In this document: in pieces, positions 23,845 to 31,482 of the stretch | Layout of the letters: each line of letters starts with the position of its first letter | Numbering within the stretch: the first letter of the stretch is position 1 | NCBI GenBank assembly: GCA_041158045.1 | Contig: JBEBCD010000029.1 | Span: forward strand, 1-56,556 | Direction of reading: 5' to 3' | Source: CAXRBC01 sp041158045 | Lineage (GTDB): Bacteria > Actinomycetota > Acidimicrobiia > Acidimicrobiales > Ilumatobacteraceae | Length of the DNA stretch: 56,556 nt | Position numbers and translations under genes: made by a program | The notes under the pieces: model-generated | The model's input: only the letters and a program-made list of their open reading frames with translations | Databases searched by the model: none | What the model was told of the DNA's origin: nothing

Positions 23845-26076
23845 TCAGCGACCCGCGCCGACGCGGGCGCGCACGATGTTGAGCGCGCTGCCGGCGCGGA
23901 ACCACTCGACGTGCTCCGGGCTGAACGTGTGCGTCGCCGTGAAGTCGATCGTGCGGCCGTCGGGCTTGGTGATCCGGCAGCGCACGGGCTGGTCGGGCAC
24001 CGGCGGCAGGCCGAGGACGCCGATGCGGTCGCGTTCCTCGATGAGGTCGTACGTGGCGGGGTCCGAGAACGTGAGCGGGACGAGGCCCTGCTTCTTCAGG
24101 TTGGTCTCGTGGATCCGGGCGAAGGAGCGCGCGAAGATCACGACGCCGCCACGGAAGCGCGGCTCCATCGCCGCGTGCTCGCGCGACGAGCCCTCGCCGT
24201 AGTTCTGGTCGCCGATCGCGCACCAGCGGATGCCCGCGGTGCCGTAGCGCCTCGCGATCTCGGGGAAGGGGCGCGTCGCGCCGTCGGTGGCGTCCCAGCC
24301 CTCGCCGGTGGCGCCGGTGAAGGCGTTGACGACGCCGAGGAAGAGGTTGCCCGAGATGTTCTCCAGGTGGCCGCGATACGTGAGCCACTTGCCCGCCGCG
24401 GAGATGTGGTCCGTGGTGCACTTGCCCCGCGCCTTCATGAGCACCGGGAGGTCCGCGTAGTCGGCGCCGTCCCACGAGGGGAACGGGGCGAGCAGCTGCA
24501 GGCGGTCGCTGCCCGCGCGCACGACGACGTCGATGCCCGAGCGGTCGGCCGGCGGTGGGGTGAAGGTGTCGACGCCCGGGTCGTAGCCACGGGCCGGCAG
24601 CACCTCGCCCGCCGGTGCATCGAGGCGCACGCGGGTGCCGTCGGGGGCCTCGATCGTGTCGGTCGTCGGGTCGAAGTCGAGGCGTCCCGCGAGTGCGAGG
24701 GCGAGCACGGTGTCGGGGCTGGTGACGAAGCTCAGCGTGTGCGCCGACCCGTCGTTGCGCTTCGGGAAGTTGCGGTTGAACGAGTTGACGATCGTGTTGG
24801 GGCGGCCCGCGACGTCGGCCGGTCGCTCCCACTGGCCGATGCAGGGTCCGCAGGCGTTGGCCAGCACGGTGGCGCCGATCGCCTCGAGGTCCGCGAGCAG
24901 GCCGTCGCGCTCGATGGTCGCGCGGATCTGCTCCGAGCCCGGCGTGACGAGCAGCTCGGTGCGGGCGCGCAGGCCGTGGCGCGCGGCCTGGCGTGCGATG
25001 GAGGCGACACGGGTGAGGTCCTCGTAGCTCGAGTTGGTGCACGAGCCGATGAGGGCCGAGGAGATCTCGAGGGGCCAGGAGTGCTCGCGGGCGGCCGCGC
25101 CGACCTCCGCGCCGGCGCGATGGGCGCGGTCGGGGGAGTGCGGGCCGTTGATGAGCGGGCGCAGCGCGGACAGGTCGACGTCCACGACGCGGTCGTAGCG
25201 CGCGCCGTCGTCCGGCCGCAGGTGCGGGCGCACCGCGTCGGCCGCGTCGGCGACGTCGGCGCGGCCCGTGGCCCGCAGGTAGGCCGCCATGTGGTCGTCG
25301 TAGCCGAAGACGCTGCACGTGGCACCGATCTCGGCGCCCATGTTGCAGATCGTCGCCTTGCCGGTGGCCGAGATGGTGTCCGCGCCCGGGCCGAAGTACT
25401 CGACGATCGCGCCCGTGCCACCCTCCACCGTGAGGACGCGCGCGACCTCGAGGATCACGTCCTTGGGGCTCGACCAGCCGGAGAGCTCGCCCGTGAGGCG
25501 CACGCCGATGACCTTGGGCCACCGGACGTTGAACGGGAAGCCCGTCATCACGTCCACGGCGTCCGCGCCCCCGACGCCGATCGCGACCATGCCGAGACCG
25601 CCCGCGTTGGGCGTGTGGCTGTCGGTGCCGATCATCATCCCGCCGGGGAACGCGTAGTGCTCGAGGACGACCTGGTGGATGATGCCGCTGCCGGGGCCCC
25701 AGAAGCCGATCCCGTACTTGGCCGAGACGGAACGGAGGAAGTCGTAGACCTCCTTGTTGGCGTCGATCGCGACCCCGAGGTCGATGCGCGCGCCGACCTT
25801 GGCGAGGATGAGGTGGTCGCAGTGCACCGTGGTCGGCACGGAGGTGGTGTCGAGACCCGCGGTCATGAACTGCAGGAGCGCCATCTGTGCCGTCGCGTCC
25901 TGCATCGCCACGCGGTCGGGGCGGAAGTCGGCGTAGCTGCGGCCGCGCTCCATCGCCTGCGCGCGCGGGTCGACCAGGTGGTTGACGAGGATCTTCTCCG
26001 CGAGCGTCAGCGGACCGCCGAGCCGCTCGCGGCCGAGCGCGACCGCCGCGGGGAGTCGCGCGTAGACGTCCTTCAC
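23845..26076 (-). CDS. acn: Aconitate hydratase, mitochondrial-type
   Basis: The 743-residue enzyme interconverts citrate and isocitrate. It matches the short mitochondrial-type class rather than the ~900-residue AcnA: MIGTDSHTPNAGGLGM, the first cluster Cys in GSCTNSSYEDL and the other two in NACGPCIGQWER, then NSFNRNFPKRNDG and the C-terminal swivel domain with GDQNYGEGSSREHAAMEPR. These Cys residues bind a [4Fe-4S] cluster. The start codon is GTG (KDVYARLPAAVALG), seven bases after the nitroreductase stop, so the genes form one transcription unit. Confidence 0.94.
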   Translation of the reverse strand: MKDVYARLPAAVALGRERLGGPLTLAEKILVNHLVDPRAQAMERGRSYADFRPDRVAMQDATAQMALLQFMTAGLDTTSVPTTVHCDHLILAKVGARIDLGVAIDANKEVYDFLRSVSAKYGIGFWGPGSGIIHQVVLEHYAFPGGMMIGTDSHTPNAGGLGMVAIGVGGADAVDVMTGFPFNVRWPKVIGVRLTGELSGWSSPKDVILEVARVLTVEGGTGAIVEYFGPGADTISATGKATICNMGAEIGATCSVFGYDDHMAAYLRATGRADVADAADAVRPHLRPDDGARYDRVVDVDLSALRPLINGPHSPDRAHRAGAEVGAAAREHSWPLEISSALIGSCTNSSYEDLTRVASIARQAARHGLRARTELLVTPGSEQIRATIERDGLLADLEAIGATVLANACGPCIGQWERPADVAGRPNTIVNSFNRNFPKRNDGSAHTLSFVTSPDTVLALALAGRLDFDPTTDTIEAPDGTRVRLDAPAGEVLPARGYDPGVDTFTPPPADRSGIDVVVRAGSDRLQLLAPFPSWDGADYADLPVLMKARGKCTTDHISAAGKWLTYRGHLENISGNLFLGVVNAFTGATGEGWDATDGATRPFPEIARRYGTAGIRWCAIGDQNYGEGSSREHAAMEPRFRGGVVIFARSFARIHETNLKKQGLVPLTFSDPATYDLIEERDRIGVLGLPPVPDQPVRCRITKPDGRTIDFTATHTFSPEHVEWFRAGSALNIVRARVGAGR

Positions 26077-26083
26077 CGGTGCG

Positions 26084-26731
26084 TCACCACCGGTCCCAGT
26101 GCATCACCTTGTCGAGGCCGAGGCGCTTCGCGGGCTTGAAGTCCGTGCCCACGGTGTGGGCGATCGGGAAGAGCCCGCCCTGCGTGACCTTGTCGAACGG
26201 GATGCCGAGCGCGTCGGCGACGGTGCGCTCGCCCTCGTTCATGAGGTGGATGGTCGTCCACGCCGAGCCCATGCCGCGCTCGCGCAGCGCGAGCATGAAG
26301 CTCCACACCGCGGGCAGCAGCGATCCCCAGATGCTCGCGGCGGCGAACGACGGCAGGCCGTCGAGGCGGCCATCGATGCACGGGATCATGAGGAGCGGCG
26401 CGCGGTGGAAGTGCTCCGCGAGGTACCACGCGGAGTCGCGCACGAGCGGCATGCGCTCGCCGCGGACGTCGCCCTCCTCGAACTTGCGGCCCGGCATGCT
26501 CGCGTACTGCGCGAAGTTGGCCTTGTAGACGTCGGCGATGAGCTTCTTCTTGGCGGCGTCCTCGACGATGACGAAGTGCCAGCCCTGCGAGTTGGACCCC
26601 GTCGGGGCCTGCAGCGCGATCTCGAGGCACTCCTCGACGACGCGGCGCTCGACCGGCCGTTCGAAGTCGAGGCGCTTGCGCACGCTGCGGGTGGTGGTGA
26701 GGACTTGATCGGCGGAGAGGCCCAGTTGCAT
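26084..26731 (-). CDS. Nitroreductase family protein
   Basis: The 215-residue flavoprotein belongs to the FMN-dependent nitroreductase superfamily: TTRSVRKRLDFERPV at the N-terminus, CLEIALQAPTGSNSQGWHFV for flavin binding, and a C-terminal HTVGTDFKPAKRLGLDKV. Members reduce nitro, quinone or enone compounds, or act in cofactor metabolism. ATG 26731 fits the upstream promoter-like hexamer; ATG 26740 is three codons earlier. It is the first gene of the run that includes aconitase and citrate synthase, so a link to central metabolism is positional only. Confidence 0.85.
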   Translation of the reverse strand: MQLGLSADQVLTTTRSVRKRLDFERPVERRVVEECLEIALQAPTGSNSQGWHFVIVEDAAKKKLIADVYKANFAQYASMPGRKFEEGDVRGERMPLVRDSAWYLAEHFHRAPLLMIPCIDGRLDGLPSFAAASIWGSLLPAVWSFMLALRERGMGSAWTTIHLMNEGERTVADALGIPFDKVTQGGLFPIAHTVGTDFKPAKRLGLDKVMHWDRW

Positions 26732-26738
26732 GGGGATC

Positions 26739-26744
26739 ATTCTG
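26739..26744 (-). promoter_or_regulatory. -10-like hexamer CAGAAT before nitroreductase-acn operon
   Basis: It matches four of six -10 consensus positions or better and is seven bases from the ATG at 26731. Confidence 0.35.
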
Positions 26745-26787
26745 CCGTGCCACCATGGTCGATCGTGAACCGAGGAGCGGCCGCGAG

Positions 26788-27618
26788 ATGAACGAGACGC
26801 GCATCGGCGATCGCGTGGTCGTGTCGGTGACCGACGGCATCGCCCGGGTGCGCCTCTCGCGGCCGGACAAGCGCAACGCGCTGGACGGCGCGATGTTCCG
26901 CGCCATCGCCGAGGCGGGCGCCCGGGTCGCCGCCATGCACGAGGTGCGCGTCGTCGTGCTGTCGGGGGAGGGCGCGTCGTTCTGCGCCGGGCTCGACTTC
27001 GGGAGCTTCGCGGAGATGGCGGGTGGCGCGTCCGGCGCCGCGCCGGGCGACGGCGCCGCCGCGACGATCGGCACGCTCACCGAGGGGGGCATCACCCACC
27101 TCGCGCAGCAGATCTGCTGGGTCTGGCAGGAGGTCCCCGTCCCCGTCGTCGCCGCGCTCCAGGGCCATGCGCTCGGTGGCGGCATGCAGCTGGCGCTCGG
27201 TGCCGACCTGCGGGTGGCGCATCCCGAGGTGCAGATGTCGATGCGCGAGGTGCACTGGGGTCTCGTGCCCGACATGACGGGGACGCTGATGCTGTCGCGC
27301 CTCGTGCGCGACGACGTCGCCAAGGATCTCGTGTGGACCGCGCGCATCGTGCGCGGCGACGAGGCGCACGCGCTCGGTCTCGTCACCCGCCTCGCCGACG
27401 ATCCCGTCGCGGCGGCGGAGGAGATGGCGCGCGAGATCGCCGCGCGGAGCCCGAGCGCGGTGCGCGCCGCGAAGGCGCTGATCAACCGGCTGTCCAACGA
27501 GGGCGCCGCCGCGCACTTCGCCGAGGAGCGACGGCTCATCGCGGGCCTCATCGGCGCGCCGCACCAGGTCGAGGCCGTCACGGCCAACTTCGAGCGACGC
27601 GCACCGCGCTTCGTCTGA
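26788..27618 (+). CDS. Enoyl-CoA hydratase/isomerase (crotonase) family protein
   Basis: The 276-residue protein has the crotonase fold: VRLSRPDKRNALDGAMF, the first oxyanion loop GEGASFCAGLDFGSF, then ALQGHALGGGMQLALGADLRVA and REVHWGLVPDMTG. Asp and the ECHD_isomerase-like pattern around GLVPD suggest a dienoyl-CoA isomerase-like member, but the exact acid/base residues would need alignment. An AGGAG about ten bases upstream supports ATG 26788 over ATG 26755. It is divergent from the nitroreductase. Confidence 0.88.
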   Translation: MNETRIGDRVVVSVTDGIARVRLSRPDKRNALDGAMFRAIAEAGARVAAMHEVRVVVLSGEGASFCAGLDFGSFAEMAGGASGAAPGDGAAATIGTLTEGGITHLAQQICWVWQEVPVPVVAALQGHALGGGMQLALGADLRVAHPEVQMSMREVHWGLVPDMTGTLMLSRLVRDDVAKDLVWTARIVRGDEAHALGLVTRLADDPVAAAEEMAREIAARSPSAVRAAKALINRLSNEGAAAHFAEERRLIAGLIGAPHQVEAVTANFERRAPRFV

Positions 27619-27653
27619 CGCGCGCGCGGCGCGATCGCCCGCCCGACGCGACC

Positions 27654-27659
27654 TATCCT
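27654..27659 (+). promoter_or_regulatory. -10-like hexamer TATCCT before LysM lipoprotein
   Basis: Six bases separate it from the ATG at 27666, and no ribosome-binding site is present. Confidence 0.55.
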
Positions 27660-27665
27660 TGGCGC

Positions 27666-28274
27666 ATGTCGACGACGCTCGGGGCGGCGCGCGCGCGACT
27701 GCGCCGCGCGGCGATCGCCGCGTGCGCGGCCGCGCCCTTGACCCTCGCGGCGTGCGGCGTGGACGTGAGCGGCTCCGCGACGACCGTCGTGCCGATCGGG
27801 CCCACCGACTTCGCCACCATCCCGCCGGCACAGACGACGATCCCGAGCACGACCACGACGCTGCCGCCGGGTGCGGTGGGCGTCGAGCAGGAGTACGTCG
27901 TGCAGCGCGGCGACTCGCCGATCGCGGTGGCCAACATCTTCGGCATCACCGTGACCGAGCTGCTCGCCTGGAACGGCCTCGTGGACGTCTCGCAGTTCCC
28001 GTACCCGGGGTCCAAGCTGCGGATCCCGCCGAGCGCCCAGGTCGTGTCGACCAACGTGCAGCAGACCGTGACGGCGTCGCCGGTCGGCAAGCCGGGCTGC
28101 GGCAACCGCCCGGCCGGTACCTACGAGGTCGCCCAGGGCGACTCGGTGTTCTCGATCATGACCAAGTTCTGCGTGTCGCTCGGCGCGATGCTCACGGCCA
28201 ACAACTGGACCAACGCCGACTCCGTCTTCCTCTACCCGGGCCTCAAGATCAACATCCCGCCCGCGGGCAGCTGA
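27666..28274 (+). CDS. Lipoprotein with two LysM domains
   Basis: The 202-residue protein starts with an Arg-rich n-region and a hydrophobic stretch ending in a lipobox (LTLAACG), so the Cys near residue 36 should be lipidated. A Thr/Pro-rich spacer (IPSTTTTLPPG) follows. Two LysM modules come next, YVVQRGDSPIAVANIFGITV with WNGL at residues ~78-120, and YEVAQGDSVFSIMTKFCVSL with NNW at ~155-200. Two Cys in the second half may pair. It should bind peptidoglycan on the outer face of the membrane; no catalytic domain is present. Confidence 0.88.
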   Translation: MSTTLGAARARLRRAAIAACAAAPLTLAACGVDVSGSATTVVPIGPTDFATIPPAQTTIPSTTTTLPPGAVGVEQEYVVQRGDSPIAVANIFGITVTELLAWNGLVDVSQFPYPGSKLRIPPSAQVVSTNVQQTVTASPVGKPGCGNRPAGTYEVAQGDSVFSIMTKFCVSLGAMLTANNWTNADSVFLYPGLKINIPPAGS

Positions 28275-28275
28275 C

Positions 28276-28291
28276 CCGCGGCACGCCGCGG
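28276..28291 (+). terminator. Hairpin after LysM gene
   Basis: CCGCGG is repeated around a four-base CACG loop one base after the LysM stop. There is no T-tract. It may separate the lipoprotein from the methyltransferase gene that starts 15 bases on. Confidence 0.3.
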
Positions 28292-28305
28292 CGCCAGCCT
28301 CCGCA

Positions 28306-29016
28306 GTGGTAGATCCCCACGCTCTACAGAGCGAGGTCTTGGAAGACCTCGCGGAGGCGGTGCGGTATCGACGGTGGCTCTGCGCTCTGGCCCTTCCCCA
28401 TCTCGGCGAGCAGCCCGCCGAGATGGGTGCCGGCTCGGGTGACTATGCGGACGAGTGGCTCCGGATGGGAACCTCCTCGCTCACTCTGATGGAGGCTTCG
28501 CCGGTCCGCCAAGTGGCACTCGCGCGGCGCTTCGCTGGCGAGCGCCGGATCACTGTCGTCGGCTCCCTCGCTGCAGTCGAGGGGCTTGGATCGCATTCGG
28601 CGGTCGTGGCGCTCAATGTCCTCGAACACATCGAAGATGATGAGCTCGCACTGGCGAGATGGGCGCGATGTGTCCGACCGGGCGGGTGCATCGTGCTCGT
28701 GGTACCGGCCTTCCCGGTCCTCATGAGCCGTTTCGATCGCGAGCTCGGCCACGTTCGGCGATATCGCCGCTCAGACATGACGGCCTTGGCTGAGGCAACG
28801 GGGCTCCGCGTCGAAGCATGCCGGTACATCAATGCGCCGGGCTTCTTCGGCTGGCTCGTTGGCATGCGAATCCTCGGCGGTCGTCCGCGGGCAGGGCTGA
28901 TGCTCCGCGCGTGGGATCGCGCGATGGTGCCACTCGCAGCCTGGCTCGATCGGCGATGCCCCATGCCCTTCGGGCAGAGCGTCTTCTTCGTCGGTCGAGT
29001 GCGGGGGGTCGACTAG
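28306..29016 (+). CDS. Class I SAM-dependent methyltransferase
   Basis: The 236-residue protein has motif I slightly changed (EMGAGSGDYADEW in place of the usual DVGAGSG), an acidic end of strand 2 (TLMEASP), ALNVLEHIEDD and PGGCIVLVVPAFPVLMSRFDRELGHVRRY-type sequence (LVVPAFPVLMSRFDRE), which is typical of methyltransferases found beside glycosyltransferases in surface-glycan gene sets. The start is uncertain: GTG 28306 has no ribosome-binding site or clear promoter. Base composition is lower in GC and codon choice more relaxed than in its neighbours, suggesting recent acquisition. It overlaps ddl tail to tail by four bases. Confidence 0.8.
   Translation: MVDPHALQSEVLEDLAEAVRYRRWLCALALPHLGEQPAEMGAGSGDYADEWLRMGTSSLTLMEASPVRQVALARRFAGERRITVVGSLAAVEGLGSHSAVVALNVLEHIEDDELALARWARCVRPGGCIVLVVPAFPVLMSRFDRELGHVRRYRRSDMTALAEATGLRVEACRYINAPGFFGWLVGMRILGGRPRAGLMLRAWDRAMVPLAAWLDRRCPMPFGQSVFFVGRVRGVD
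28331..28352. repeat. Perfect 10-bp inverted repeat near methyltransferase start
   Basis: GCGAGGTCTT and AAGACCTCGC flank a two-base centre. It lies in codons 9-16 of the assumed methyltransferase frame. It could be a regulator site or mRNA hairpin, and if the true start is downstream it would lie in the leader. Confidence 0.5.
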
Positions 29017-30092
29017 CGGGTCGTGGTGCGGCGGCGGCGCGCGTGGCGCGCGAGCGCGAGCGCGATGAGCTCGTCGACGAGCCCCGCGTAGGTCAGGCCG
29101 CTGGCCTGCCAGAGCTTGGGGTACATCGAGATCGGGGTGAAGCCGGGGATCGTGTTGATCTCGTTGACGAGGAAGCCGCGGCCGCCCTCCTCGAGGAAGA
29201 AGTCGACGCGGGCCATGCCGTCGGCACGCACCGCGCGAAACACCTCGATCGCGAGGCGGCGCACCTCGTCGGCGAGGCCCGCGTCGAGTGGTGCCGGCAC
29301 CAGGAGCCGCGCGCCGTCGACCACGTACTTGTCCTCGTAGTCGTAGAACTCGCGGCTCGGCACGATCTCGCCGGGCACGGAGGCGCGCGGCGACTCGTTG
29401 CCCAGCACGGCGACCTCGATCTCGCGCCCGGCGACGGCCTCCTCGACGAGCACCCACTCGTCCCAGGCGAATGCGCGGCGTGCCGCCGCGATGGCCTCCT
29501 CGGGCGTCCGCGCCTTCTCCACGCCGACGGACGAGCCCATGTTGGCCGGCTTCACGAAGACGGGCACCCCGAGCTCGCGCACCGCGTCGCGCACCGCGTC
29601 GTCGGCGCCCGGGAGGTCGCGCACGACCCGGTGCTCGGGCTGCGGGAGGCCGTGGCGGCCGAGCAGCGCCTTGGTGATCGCCTTGTCCATCGCGATGGCG
29701 CTGCCGAGCACGCCCGCGCCGACGTACGGCACGTGGGCGAGCTCGAGCAGGCCCTGCACGGTGCCGTCCTCGCCCATCGGGCCGTGGAGCAGCGGCATCG
29801 CCACGACCGGCGCGTCGTCGCCGCGCGGCGCGACGACCGTGGCGAGGTGCGTCGTGTCGCCGGCCGCCTCGAGGCGCGCGGGGATCGCGGCGGGGCCGGA
29901 CTCGAGCGCCCGCATGGCGTCGCGGGCGAGGACCCACTCGCCGCCGCGCGTGATGCCGACCGCCGTCACCTCGTAGCGCGCGGGATCGAGGGCGCGCAGC
30001 ACGTGCGCCGCGGTGACGCAACTCACGTCGTGCTCCGCGGACTCGCCGCCGAAGATCACGACGACGTGCGTGCGTCGCGTGCCCGTCGTCAT
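29013..30092 (-). CDS. ddl: D-alanine--D-alanine ligase
   Basis: The 359-residue ATP-grasp enzyme joins two D-Ala for peptidoglycan. It is the longer VanA/Ddl type: VVIFGGESAEHDVSC, LLHGPMGEDGTVQGLLE, FVKPANMGSSVGVEKA, VEEAVAGREIEVAVLGN and the metal/substrate region FLVNEINTIPGFTPISMYPKLW. The ending LVDELIALALARHARRR is normal apart from a short basic tail. ATG 30092 (MTTGTRRTHVVVIF) is used; the frame is open further upstream but overlaps the murF region. It is divergent from murF, which uses its product. Confidence 0.93.
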   Translation of the reverse strand: MTTGTRRTHVVVIFGGESAEHDVSCVTAAHVLRALDPARYEVTAVGITRGGEWVLARDAMRALESGPAAIPARLEAAGDTTHLATVVAPRGDDAPVVAMPLLHGPMGEDGTVQGLLELAHVPYVGAGVLGSAIAMDKAITKALLGRHGLPQPEHRVVRDLPGADDAVRDAVRELGVPVFVKPANMGSSVGVEKARTPEEAIAAARRAFAWDEWVLVEEAVAGREIEVAVLGNESPRASVPGEIVPSREFYDYEDKYVVDGARLLVPAPLDAGLADEVRRLAIEVFRAVRADGMARVDFFLEEGGRGFLVNEINTIPGFTPISMYPKLWQASGLTYAGLVDELIALALARHARRRRTTTR

Positions 30093-30101
30093 CGGACGTT
30101 C

Positions 30102-30107
30102 ACCGTA
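30102..30107 (-). promoter_or_regulatory. -10-like hexamer TACGGT before ddl
   Basis: It is nine bases from the ATG at 30092, allowing a leader of two or three bases at most. Confidence 0.35.
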
Positions 30108-30128
30108 TCGGCGCCGATTCGACCGCGT

Positions 30129-30134
30129 TAGCAT
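30129..30134 (+). promoter_or_regulatory. -10-like hexamer TAGCAT before murF
   Basis: Ten bases separate it from the ATG at 30145; it faces the ddl promoter 21 bases away. Confidence 0.35.
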
Positions 30135-30144
30135 CCCTCGGGTC

Positions 30145-31482
30145 ATGCGCATGATGGCGGCTGACGTCGCGCGCGCGGTGGACGGCGAGCTCGTCGGACA
30201 GAACGCCCACCTCGACGGCGCGACCTTCGACTCCCGCACGTTGCGACCGGGACAGCTCTTCGTGCCGATCGTGGCCGTCGGCGACGACGGCGGATCCAGC
30301 GGGCGCGACGGGCATGACTTCGTCGCCGACGCCCTCGCGCGCGGCGCGGGCGCCTACCTCACCGCGCGCGAGCCGGTCGGCCGTACCGCGATCCGCGTGC
30401 CCGACACGCTCGCCGCCCTGCTCGCCCTCGGCCGGTGGGCGAGGACCCGGCTCGAGGCACCGCTGCGCGGCCGCGTCGTCGGCATCACGGGCTCGGTGGG
30501 CAAGACGGGCACCAAGGACCTCGTGGCCGCCGCGCTCGGCGCCGGCCTGCGGGTGCACGCGAGCCGTCGCAGCTTCAACAACGACCAGGGGCTGCCCACG
30601 ACGATCCTCGAGGCGCCCGACGACGCCGAGGCGCTCGTGCTCGAGATGGGGATGCGCGGGCTCGGCGAGATCGCGCGGCTCTGCGCGGTCGGCGCCCCGC
30701 GCGTCGGCATCGTGACGCGCATCGGCTCGGCGCACTCGGCCCGCGTCGGCGGCATCGAGGGCGTGGCCCGCGCGAAGGGCGAGCTCGTCGAGGCGCTGCC
30801 CGCCGACGGCCACGCGATCCTCAACGCCGACGACCCCCGCGTCGCGGCGCTGCGTGGGCGCACCCGTGCGACGACCCTGACGTGGGGCGAGGCCGCCGAC
30901 GCCGACGTGCGCATGACGCGCTGCGAGCCGGGCGAGGGCGGGGCGTGGCGCGCGGAGTGGGCGACGCCGTGGGGCGCCGCGGCGGCGACGATGCCGCTGC
31001 CCGGCCGCCACGTCGCGCACAACGCCGGGGCCGCGATCGCCGCGGCCGGGCTGCTCGGCGTCGACGTCGCCGCCGCGGCGGCCGCGCTCGCGACCGCGCC
31101 GATGTCGCCGATGCGGATGCAGCGCCGGCGCACGGCCGCGGGTGCCGTCGTGCTCGACGACACGTACAACGCCAACCCCGAGTCGATGCAGGCGGCGCTC
31201 GAGACGCTCGCGAGCCTGCCCGCGCGCCGGCGCGTGGCGGTGCTCGGCGAGATGGCGGAGGTGGACGACCCCGACGGTGCGCACCGCGGCGTCGCCGACC
31301 TCGCGCGCTCGCTCGGCATCGAGCTCGTCGCCGTCGCGACGCCGCGCTACGGGACGACGCCCGTGGGGGTCGCGGACGCCGCCGCGTTGGTGGCCGCGCT
31401 CGGCGACGGCGAGGCGGCGGTGGTCAAGGCGTCGCGCGCCGCCGGCCTCGACGCGGTGACGCGCGGGCTCGCGGACGCCTAG
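30145..31482 (+). CDS. murF: UDP-N-acetylmuramoyl-tripeptide--D-alanyl-D-alanine ligase
   Basis: The 445-residue Mur ligase adds D-Ala-D-Ala to the UDP-MurNAc-tripeptide in the cytoplasm. Visible are the N-terminal substrate domain (ATFDSRTLRPGQLFVPI), the P-loop GITGSVGKTGTKDLV, ASRRSFNNDQGLP, LEMGMRGLGEIA (metal and Lys region), ILNADDPRV, and the C-terminal domain with VLDDTYNANPESMQAAL and VLGEMAEVDD. Starts ATG 30145; a second ATG lies two codons later. It overlaps the convergent MFS gene by four bases. It is outside any dcw cluster here and paired with ddl instead. Confidence 0.93.
   Translation: MRMMAADVARAVDGELVGQNAHLDGATFDSRTLRPGQLFVPIVAVGDDGGSSGRDGHDFVADALARGAGAYLTAREPVGRTAIRVPDTLAALLALGRWARTRLEAPLRGRVVGITGSVGKTGTKDLVAAALGAGLRVHASRRSFNNDQGLPTTILEAPDDAEALVLEMGMRGLGEIARLCAVGAPRVGIVTRIGSAHSARVGGIEGVARAKGELVEALPADGHAILNADDPRVAALRGRTRATTLTWGEAADADVRMTRCEPGEGGAWRAEWATPWGAAAATMPLPGRHVAHNAGAAIAAAGLLGVDVAAAAAALATAPMSPMRMQRRRTAAGAVVLDDTYNANPESMQAALETLASLPARRRVAVLGEMAEVDDPDGAHRGVADLARSLGIELVAVATPRYGTTPVGVADAAALVAALGDGEAAVVKASRAAGLDAVTRGLADA

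Noticed and set aside
23185..26139. A 984-residue plus-strand frame opposite aconitase
   Set aside because: Antisense shadow of the carboxyltransferase and aconitase; no domain, start signal or normal composition.
26755..26787. ATG at 26755 as crotonase start
   Set aside because: No ribosome-binding site or well-placed hexamer; the ATG at 26788 has an AGGAG upstream and family similarity begins after it.
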